Below, piece by piece: positions 39,427 to 43,644 of a DNA stretch of 43,644 nucleotides. The stretch covers positions 1 through 43,644 of IMG/VR virus record IMGVR_UViG_3300021401_000015; one strand, written 5' to 3'. The DNA is from a virus. The translations under genes and the position numbers were made by a program. Every line of letters begins with the position of its first letter. The stretch's first letter is position 1. Below the pieces are notes generated by a model. It saw only the letters and a program-made list of their open reading frames with translations. It did not search any database and was not told the DNA's origin.

Positions 39427-39857
39427 TGTTCCTCGATTCTTTCAATTACAAACTCGGTCCGCGGGTTGGCGCGGTCGTTCTTGACTACATTTACGATCTG
39501 CTGGCCGATGAAGGCGTCGGAGTGGATGACTCCTGCGGCCTCAAGTCCGTCGAAGGCCACTTTTGCGCCGTTGTCGCTGTCGAGCCTCACGTTCGGGCCT
39601 AGCACCACGGTCATCTCCACGCGGTAGCGCACCTTGTCGCGCTCTTTCTGTGTCTCCGGGGCGACGGTGCGGCCCCTGGCATAGATGGCGACGGCCCACT
39701 TGTACGCTTTGGCCTCCGGGGTCAGCTTCATCCCTTTGCGGCTGCGGCGGCGTCCGGCCTTGTCCGTGTAGGTGAAGGCGCAGGGCACCTTGAAGTGGTT
39801 GACGCTCGGCGGCGTCAACCCCGGCACAGTGAACGCGACGATTTTTTCGATTGCCAT
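39414..39857 (-). CDS. rusA: RusA-like Holliday junction resolvase
   Basis: A 147-residue protein matching RusA. GLTPPSVNHF at the start, TPEAKAYK (46-53), and the catalytic block RLDSDNGAKVAFDGLEAAGVIHSDA (91-115). Asp93, Asp95, Lys99 and Asp114 keep the spacing of the E. coli RusA active site (Asp70, Asp72, Lys76, Asp91). It resolves branched DNA, needed before or during packaging. It is the first gene of the leftward arm, divergent from the ribbon-helix-helix gene. Confidence 0.85.
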   Translation of the reverse strand: MAIEKIVAFTVPGLTPPSVNHFKVPCAFTYTDKAGRRRSRKGMKLTPEAKAYKWAVAIYARGRTVAPETQKERDKVRYRVEMTVVLGPNVRLDSDNGAKVAFDGLEAAGVIHSDAFIGQQIVNVVKNDRANPRTEFVIERIEEQCPA

Positions 39858-39885
39858 CCTTCAATAATATAACTACACTGTGACT
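39858..39885. promoter_or_regulatory. divergent control region between the two arms
   Basis: A 28-base gap between divergent rusA and the ribbon-helix-helix gene. It is AT-rich (TAATAT at 39865-39870) and holds one exact 9-mer. TTGCCA (39851-39856), 17 bases, TACACT (39874-39879) is a possible rightward promoter; TATATT on the minus strand could serve rusA. Any protein on the 9-mer would affect both. Confidence 0.5.
39869..39877 (+). repeat. dispersed 9-mer ATAACTACA in the divergent gap
   Basis: Exact copy eight bases before the ATG of the ribbon-helix-helix protein; a natural autoregulatory operator position. Confidence 0.85.
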
Positions 39886-40134
39886 ATGGCTACTAAAAAA
39901 GTCGTTCATAATAGCACTTATGTTAAGGGGGTCGGTCGGCGGTCGAAGAAGAAAAAGGGCATCGTCGTCCAGTCAATCCGGCTCCTGGTGGTGGACAACA
40001 AACGTTTGCACGATGCAGCAAGGGAATCGGGCATTTCGTTCAACGGTTGGGCATCGAAAACCCTCGTTCGTGAGGCCGATAAGGTCCTCAAGCGCAAAGA
40101 GGCTGCAAAAATAAAGAAAGTGACGGAGGAGTAA
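39886..40134 (+). CDS. ribbon-helix-helix DNA-binding protein, 82 aa
   Basis: An 82-residue basic protein. A Lys/Arg-rich N-terminus is followed by strand SIRLLV (30-35), helix A NKRLHDAARESG (39-50), SFNGW turn and helix B ASKTLVREADKVLKRK (56-71), a clear Arc/CopG-type fold. It probably dimerises and puts its strand in the DNA major groove. Start ATG 39886; a GTG two codons earlier is possible. It heads the rightward arm right beside an exact 9-mer, so it is the best candidate to bind ATAACTACA and repress both arms. That link is inference. Confidence 0.75.
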   Translation: MATKKVVHNSTYVKGVGRRSKKKKGIVVQSIRLLVVDNKRLHDAARESGISFNGWASKTLVREADKVLKRKEAAKIKKVTEE

Positions 40135-40135
40135 C

Positions 40136-40324
40136 TTGGCAAAAAACGCTGCACCATCACAGAAGGTCAACCAGTCCAAAACCCTAATCCCGGTATCGAC
40201 TGACCCGCGCTCGGAGCTTTATTTCCTGCTCGGTCGTCTACCGGACATCGAAAGCGCGGACCGCATCACGGTCCTTGTCACGCAGTTGACCAATCCGGCC
40301 CCGGCTGAGTCTGGTGGTGAGTAG
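40136..40324 (+). CDS. hypothetical protein, 62 aa, TTG start
   Basis: A 62-residue protein. GGAGGA (40125-40130) is an excellent ribosome site for the TTG at 40136, and no ATG fits. Contains DPRSELYFLLGRLPDIESADRITVLVTQL, helical. Its TAG overlaps the next GTG start. Unknown function, co-transcribed with the ribbon-helix-helix gene. Confidence 0.65.
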   Translation: MAKNAAPSQKVNQSKTLIPVSTDPRSELYFLLGRLPDIESADRITVLVTQLTNPAPAESGGE

Positions 40325-40506
40325 TGCCTTTCTCTTATAGGCAGAGGATTGGCGCACACTTGCAGGAAGTCGGCGTTTTAGCTCTGGTCTTCATCCCGCT
40401 CGATAGGATGCGCGACCTTCAGAGTCTTCGCTGGCTTCCCGTCGCGCTGGTCTTCTCCATTGCTCTAATCGCATACGGGATATTTATCGAAAGGGGTAGC
40501 GAATGA
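40324..40506 (+). CDS. small membrane protein, 60 aa
   Basis: A 60-residue protein with GTG start overlapping the previous stop. One clear membrane helix (WLPVALVFSIALIAYGIFI, about 37-55) and an earlier hydrophobic stretch (EVGVLALVFIPL). It overlaps the next tiny membrane gene by four bases. It could be part of a lysis cassette or affect the host envelope. Confidence 0.6.
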   Translation: MPFSYRQRIGAHLQEVGVLALVFIPLDRMRDLQSLRWLPVALVFSIALIAYGIFIERGSE

Positions 40507-40601
40507 GTCCACAGATTATCTCTTACTTTGCCGTTCTTGGTTCGGCGTTCGTTGCCGGTCTTATCACGCAGTTTTGGCCCAAAAAGAAGGAGAAAAAGTA
40601 G
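40503..40601 (+). CDS. tiny membrane protein, 32 aa
   Basis: A 32-residue ORF, ATG 40503 overlapping the previous TGA, TAG 40599-40601. One membrane helix (IISYFAVLGSAFVAGLITQFW) with a strongly basic cytoplasmic end (PKKKEKK). The next gene starts at the very next base. Tight packing supports translation. Possibly a small holin-like or toxin-like peptide. Confidence 0.6.
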   Translation: MSPQIISYFAVLGSAFVAGLITQFWPKKKEKK

Positions 40602-40781
40602 ATGGCAGATGACCGGCTCGACCGGATTGAAAAGTCCATTGAGGATTTGACGAAGGTGGTAAATCGGCTCGGGCGATATGCAATGGTGATCGCCCGGTAT
40701 CACGAAAACGAACTTGGCGACCATGCTAGGCGGATTCTGGCACTGGAAGAGGGAGAGAATGGCGACACTATACCGCACTGA
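40602..40781 (+). CDS. small coiled-coil protein, 59 aa
   Basis: A 59-residue protein, MADDRLDRIEKSIEDLTKVV followed by NRLGRYAMVIARYHENELGDHARRILALEE, a coiled coil. AGAAGGAG precedes the ATG closely. It starts directly after the tiny membrane gene and overlaps the next gene by 23 bases. Function unknown. Confidence 0.65.
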   Translation: MADDRLDRIEKSIEDLTKVVNRLGRYAMVIARYHENELGDHARRILALEEGENGDTIPH

Positions 40782-41052
40782 TGGCCGCACCGAAGAGTTG
40801 AAGCCCCCAAACGGCGTCCACTGGAGCCTCCAGGAGCTTCAGACCCTCGTCGGCGGCTACATCGAGGTCGTCCGCACCACGAACGGCGAGTTTATGGTGA
40901 TTGACGAAGAGGGGAAGCTCAAGCACAAGGAGTTGAATATCCCCGCAACGCGGCTCTACCAGTACGGTCGTCACGACCCTATTGTTGGTGACGCGGTGGT
41001 GATCGGCACTATGTTTGAGATGGACGGGCCAGAGGACGGGCCGGAGGATTGA
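40759..41052 (+). CDS. DUF3846-like protein, 97 aa
   Basis: A 97-residue protein. ELKPPNGVHWSLQELQTLVGGYIEVV (about 12-37), then NGEFMVIDEEGKLKHKELNIPATRLY and DPIVGDAVVIGT, the full pattern of the DUF3846 family found on phages and plasmids; the biochemical function is not known. Start 40759, with AAGAGGGAGAG upstream; the ORF from 40714 has an unlikely extension. Confidence 0.75.
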   Translation: MATLYRTDGRTEELKPPNGVHWSLQELQTLVGGYIEVVRTTNGEFMVIDEEGKLKHKELNIPATRLYQYGRHDPIVGDAVVIGTMFEMDGPEDGPED

Positions 41053-41360
41053 TGGTCAGGAACCGCTTCACGGCGACGGGCTACACCGGGCAGACACCTT
41101 TGCGGTTCTGCCCGGTTTGCTTTCACAAGCTCGATGGCGTGACGAACCTCACCGGGCAGGAGAAGCCGGAGCCTGGGGATTTCACGGTTTGCATAAGCTG
41201 TACTGCTATTCTCCGGTTCACCACCGGCAACGATCTTGAGTTGTCCTCGCTTGAGGCCGTGCCGGTCCATCTGCGGTTTGAATATGCGAAGGTCATCCGA
41301 ATGTTGAAAGAAAGCCCACCGCCGCTGAGGGCGAAAAATTATGTACGCAGAGACAAGTGA
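41052..41360 (+). CDS. zinc-ribbon-like protein, 102 aa
   Basis: A 102-residue protein with RFCPVCFHKLDGVTN and DFTVCISCTAILRF (Cys-x-x-Cys pairs about 27 residues apart), a zinc ribbon. Start ATG at 41052 overlaps the previous TGA. C-terminus basic. Function unknown. Confidence 0.7.
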   Translation: MVRNRFTATGYTGQTPLRFCPVCFHKLDGVTNLTGQEKPEPGDFTVCISCTAILRFTTGNDLELSSLEAVPVHLRFEYAKVIRMLKESPPPLRAKNYVRRDK

Positions 41361-41658
41361 AACGGCGCGGTTCGCGGACCCCGCCAACCCTAGCGCGATC
41401 CTATTCCGCGACCTGCGCGACGGGCGCGGCGTGTGGGTCTACCCGATGACCTTCACGTTCAAACTGGTGATCGGGCGGGTTGGCTCTCCCGTTTATGATA
41501 GCGACTGGTGCTATAAAGATTGCGCGAGTGTAGTTATTGCCTTTGCCGAATGGAATCCGCTCGAAACGGCGGAGCCGGAGGGCTGGGTACGTCATCCACG
41601 AACGGGCCGTCGCCGCTTTCCAGACGGCGACCCCGCAACCGAAGAAGTGAGGCTATGA
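41341..41658 (+). CDS. hypothetical protein, 105 aa
   Basis: A 105-residue beta-rich protein with GRGVWVYPMTFTFKLVIGRVG and SDWCYKDCASVVIAFAEWNP, a block I have seen in other phage genomes. It overlaps the previous gene by 20 bases and the next by four. One exact 9-mer lies in the Val-Val-Ile frame. Confidence 0.7.
   Translation: MYAETSETARFADPANPSAILFRDLRDGRGVWVYPMTFTFKLVIGRVGSPVYDSDWCYKDCASVVIAFAEWNPLETAEPEGWVRHPRTGRRRFPDGDPATEEVRL
41529..41537 (-). repeat. dispersed 9-mer ATAACTACA
   Basis: Exact copy, the last one before the RepA and origin region, which holds none. Confidence 0.8.
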
Positions 41659-41909
41659 TTCGCACACCTGAACAGTATTGGGAAACGCTTCTACGCGCTT
41701 TTCCCCCTGGCATACCAGATTCAAAGATAGTTGCCTTTCGCCGCACCTTTTTCAGCGGCATGAGCGCGATGGTTTCGCTTATGGCGGAACTACGAGAGTC
41801 ACCCTTGGGGGAGTCGGAAAAACAGGCTCTCTATCGGAGATTTGCCGAGTATATTCATCGAAATGACGGTCTTGAGGAGGATTCGAGGACGAATGGGCGC
41901 AATAACTGA
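41655..41909 (+). CDS. hypothetical helical protein, 84 aa
   Basis: An 84-residue protein starting MIRTPEQYWETLLRAFPPGI at the ATG 41655, which overlaps the previous TGA (ATGA). Helical throughout (VAFRRTFFSGMSAMVSLMAEL, EKQALYRRFAEYIHR). It overlaps repA by 17 bases, so repA translation may be coupled to it. Such coupling is common for plasmid rep genes. Confidence 0.7.
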   Translation: MIRTPEQYWETLLRAFPPGIPDSKIVAFRRTFFSGMSAMVSLMAELRESPLGESEKQALYRRFAEYIHRNDGLEEDSRTNGRNN

Positions 41910-42954
41910 AAAGGCGAAATCACCGTTCTCTCTTGGCGATGAAGCAATGGCCGAAATAATCGAACAAGTGTGGGGCCGCGATGTTCTCGATAATCCCCGC
42001 CTTGGTTTCAATCACCTGATTCAAACGTCGTGTTTTTTGCCGAGTAAAGACCCCGGCGAGATACCAATGTGGCAGCGCAAAGATGGCGGTCTGACAATGA
42101 CGATGACTCGGGGTCCCGCCATGAATCCGGTTACAAGGGAGGCGGAGCTACAGGGGTATCCTCATGGGCTGTGGCCGCGTCGGTTTCACAGCATCATCAA
42201 CGCTGAGATTTTGCGGAGCCGTTCACGAACGATCTACTGCGGTCGAGGTTTCTGCGAGTTTTTCAGGGATAAGATGTCTGTGCGGATGACGGGCGGGGCG
42301 AACGGTAATATCCGACACATGAAGAATCAGTTTTCGCGGCTATCGGCGGCGAATCTAGTGTTCTTCATGCACAACGACAAGCGGATTGTGATGCTGAGTC
42401 CAGCGCGGATGATTGAGGCAACGGATATGTGGCTGGACGGCGATGAGGAGCACTGGCCGTCATTTCTCCTAGCGTCACAAGCCTATTGTGACGACCTGTT
42501 TCAGAATGCCGTTCCCATCGACCTGCAAGCTGCTTCGCGCATCAAGGGGTCGATGGAATACGACTTCTACACTTGGGTCACTCGCCGCGTCTACAGCCTC
42601 GTCGTGAGCGGTCAGCGGAGCGTGGCGATCACCTGGGGGTCGCTGAAGTATGCGATGGGCTACAGCTACTCGCGACTAGACCATTTCCAGTCGGAAATTC
42701 GGGCCATCATTCGGCATCTGAAGGCCGAGGTCTACCGTGATCTGAATATCCGCGAGAGTCAAACGGGTTTGGTTCTCTACGCGGGGCCGCTGGCGGTTCC
42801 TGAGCGCAAACTGTGGGCTGGTTACACGGAGCCGAAGCAGATACCGATGTTCGCGGATGACCGCCGCTTCGATGACCCTTTTCCACAGGAGGAGGAGAGA
42901 AGGGTGGTAGTCAAAACCATCACCATCACAAAACGCCAAGTTGTTCAAAAATAA
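41893..42954 (+). CDS. repA: plasmid RepA replication initiator
   Basis: A 353-residue protein matching the plasmid RepA family (PF04796 type). Key blocks: YPHGLWPRRFHSIINAEILRSRSRTIYCGRGFCEFFRD (89-126), MTGGANGNIRHMKNQFSRLSAANLVF (132-157), PVPID-like AVPIDLQAASRIKGSMEYDFYTWVTRRVYSL (206-236), and ITWGSLKYAMGYSYSRLDHFQSEI (246-269). It binds iterons and opens the origin. I start at 41893 (MGAITEKAKS); the ATG 51 bases earlier would enlarge the overlap. Four iterons follow directly. In a phage genome it is strong evidence for plasmid-style replication. Confidence 0.85.
   Translation: MGAITEKAKSPFSLGDEAMAEIIEQVWGRDVLDNPRLGFNHLIQTSCFLPSKDPGEIPMWQRKDGGLTMTMTRGPAMNPVTREAELQGYPHGLWPRRFHSIINAEILRSRSRTIYCGRGFCEFFRDKMSVRMTGGANGNIRHMKNQFSRLSAANLVFFMHNDKRIVMLSPARMIEATDMWLDGDEEHWPSFLLASQAYCDDLFQNAVPIDLQAASRIKGSMEYDFYTWVTRRVYSLVVSGQRSVAITWGSLKYAMGYSYSRLDHFQSEIRAIIRHLKAEVYRDLNIRESQTGLVLYAGPLAVPERKLWAGYTEPKQIPMFADDRRFDDPFPQEEERRVVVKTITITKRQVVQK
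42879..42887 (+). promoter_or_regulatory. DnaA-box-like site
   Basis: TTTTCCACA, one mismatch from TTATCCACA, inside the 3' end of repA. Confidence 0.45.
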
Positions 42955-42962
42955 ACTGATAA

Positions 42963-42980
42963 TCACGCATAATCGCCGGG
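42963..42980 (+). repeat. iteron 1
   Basis: TCACGCATAATCGCCGGG. Lies 84 bases (start to start) before iteron 2. Confidence 0.85.
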
Positions 42981-43011
42981 ATAAGCCATCGAAGGTCGTC
43001 TCCTTCGGGGC

Positions 43012-43020
43012 TTTTCCACA
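43012..43020 (+). promoter_or_regulatory. DnaA-box-like site
   Basis: TTTTCCACA, one mismatch from the E. coli consensus, between iterons 1 and 2. Confidence 0.5.
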
Positions 43021-43046
43021 TAAAATCTGTGAAATCAATGACTTTT

Positions 43047-43064
43047 CCACGCATAATCGCCGGG
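43047..43064 (+). repeat. iteron 2
   Basis: CCACGCATAATCGCCGGG, 46 bases before iteron 3 (start to start); its left edge overlaps a third DnaA-like TTTTCCACG. Confidence 0.85.
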
Positions 43065-43092
43065 AACCAAAAATCAACCACTTGCAAGCGTT

Positions 43093-43110
43093 TCACGCAT
43101 AATCGCCGGG
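43093..43110 (+). repeat. iteron 3
   Basis: TCACGCATAATCGCCGGG, 22 bases before iteron 4, about two helix turns, so both lie on the same DNA face. Confidence 0.85.
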
Positions 43111-43114
43111 GAGT

Positions 43115-43132
43115 CCACGCATAATCGCCGGG
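43115..43132 (+). repeat. iteron 4
   Basis: CCACGCATAATCGCCGGG, last of the array. Confidence 0.85.
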
Positions 43133-43226
43133 GACCCTTTAATGTATTACCGTAGTTTCTACCGTAAGAAACTGTTTCCGGTAGGGGTGAAGCCCTGCGA
43201 CGTGGAAATCGGGAGGGCAAGAGCGC

Positions 43227-43529
43227 ATGAAAGACCGAATCGGCAACAAGTTGGCGTTGAAGGACAAGGTTCTGGTCGAATTGCCGACTTCGAGCATCAT
43301 TGGCTTCATCGCAGAGTTGCAGGAGCCGGGAGTGGTGGCCATCCGGCGAGGGACGGCGGCGGGCATGACTCCAGGGCGGGTCTTGGTGTCGTGTGTGATC
43401 GCGTTGCCGGTCGATGCGGAGCAAAACGCGGTCGGCCAGTTGGTCAAGGTGCATGATGCGGAGCGAGATGGCCTCAAGGAGCCATCGCAAGGTGAAAAAG
43501 GTACGTCAGGGCCACAACTGACGAACTGA
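43227..43529 (+). CDS. conserved phage protein, 100 aa
   Basis: A 100-residue beta-rich protein: MKDRIGNKLALKDKVLVELP then SSIIGFIAELQEPGVVAIRRG and MTPGRVLVSCVIALPVDAE. I recognise this barrel-like pattern (K-D/V-x-D-x-V-L-V ... T-P-G-x-V-x-V-x-C-x-I) from small phage proteins of unknown function. GGGAGGG precedes the ATG. It follows the origin and is the last gene before the window end. Confidence 0.7.
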   Translation: MKDRIGNKLALKDKVLVELPTSSIIGFIAELQEPGVVAIRRGTAAGMTPGRVLVSCVIALPVDAEQNAVGQLVKVHDAERDGLKEPSQGEKGTSGPQLTN

Positions 43530-43573
43530 CCGCACCTGAATCATTGGGGTGCAGTGCCACAAGTAATAAATAT

Positions 43574-43633
43574 GGGCTGGTTGAGGCACATCCTGAGGGT
43601 GTGTTAGATACGGGTCGCAAACCGTAACAGCCC
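43574..43633 (+). ncRNA. tRNA-like fold lacking a D arm
   Basis: GGGCTGG (43574-43580) pairs with ACAGCCC (43627-43633) in six of seven positions. CACAT/GTGTG (43587-43591, 43599-43603) closes a 7-base loop CCTGAGG. A 5-base linker TTAGA leads to TACGG/CCGTA (43609-43613, 43622-43626) with loop GTCGCAAA. This is the acceptor, anticodon and T-arm geometry of a tRNA, but six bases replace the D arm and U33 is C. It is not a normal tRNA; the fold may be real or fortuitous. Confidence 0.35.
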
Positions 43634-43644
43634 CCCTGCGCAAG

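Larger units (their letters stand above)
42955..43226. other. probable origin of replication (oriV)
   Basis: A 272-base gene-free stretch between repA and the next gene. It contains four 18-bp iterons (starts 42963, 43047, 43093, 43115), DnaA-box-like TTTTCCACA at 43012-43020 and TTTTCCACG at 43043-43051, and an AT-rich segment (about 43018-43042) between the first and second iteron. GTTTC/GAAAC (about 43156-43173) form a small hairpin after the array. This is the standard layout of an iteron plasmid origin. Confidence 0.75.

Noticed and set aside
859-41537. Reading the 9-mer simply as a -10 promoter element
   Set aside because: Only a few copies are next to TAGAAT or TG-n-TAGAAT; most lie inside genes in both orientations, so a binding-site explanation fits better.
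39880-43529. Integrase or tyrosine recombinase in the rightward arm
   Set aside because: No ORF shows the R-HxxR-Y pattern or a serine-recombinase catalytic domain; the arm contains RepA instead.
43574-43633. Canonical tRNA-Ser(UGA)
   Set aside because: No D arm, no U33, no normal TTCRA in the T loop and no encoded CCA in the right place; kept only as a tRNA-like fold.

Overview
This 43.6 kb GC-rich window reads as the essentially complete genome of a tailed phage, probably short-tailed (podovirus-like) and probably kept as a plasmid. The virion part is clear: large terminase, portal, scaffold-like protein, major capsid protein, two tail-tube-like proteins, a large nozzle-like protein, internal virion proteins and a repeat-rich fiber protein. 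What is missing is just as telling. I see no integrase, no DNA polymerase, primase or helicase, and no cI-like repressor. Instead there is a plasmid-type RepA initiator (41893-42954) followed directly by four 18-bp direct repeats (iterons) and DnaA-box-like sites. The host cannot be named from the sequence; it is a bacterium with Shine-Dalgarno initiation. Many small proteins belong to families common in phages of soil bacteria, but that is impression, not proof.

Layout. If the ends are joined into a circle there are two arms. The rightward arm runs 39886 -> 43529 -> window junction -> 185 -> 4383 (about 8 kb). It holds a ribbon-helix-helix protein, small membrane proteins, a DUF3846-like protein, RepA and the iteron origin, a clamp-loader-like AAA+ ATPase, a DUF932 protein and several unknowns. 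The leftward arm runs 39857 -> 4461 (about 35 kb). In transcription order it holds RusA, small zinc-binding proteins, a Pro/Gly-rich protein, terminase, portal, scaffold, capsid, tail, internal proteins, a cell-wall hydrolase and fiber; a terminator near 13.1 kb; and then an accessory block with a second ribbon-helix-helix protein, an SMC/SbcC-like ATPase and a dozen tiny, often Cys-rich proteins. The arms diverge in a 28-bp gap (39858-39885) and converge at a terminator-like hairpin near 4.43 kb. Two HNH endonucleases sit at or beside arm boundaries and gene junctions.

Non-coding structure is the most unusual part. (1) A 9-bp asymmetric word, ATAACTRCA, occurs at least 25 times (21 exact ATAACTACA) on both strands, in gaps and in coding regions in several reading frames. 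It overlaps an extended -10 promoter at 5.66 kb and lies in the divergent gap. This resembles the dispersed stoperators of some temperate phages, or dispersed centromere sites. (2) Five early genes carry the same leader element, GGGTGCAAACCCTCAAACC, a hairpin with a GCAA (GNRA) tetraloop 20-40 bases before the start codon. (3) A self-contained rightward unit at 5.65-5.92 kb (promoter, two hairpins, a 25-codon ORF, terminator) runs against the leftward arm. (4) A 60-base element at the right end folds like a tRNA without a D arm.

Working model (inference): the element replicates as a RepA/iteron plasmid using the host replisome, keeps its lytic genes silent through dispersed operator sites bound by one of its ribbon-helix-helix proteins, and packages with its own terminase.
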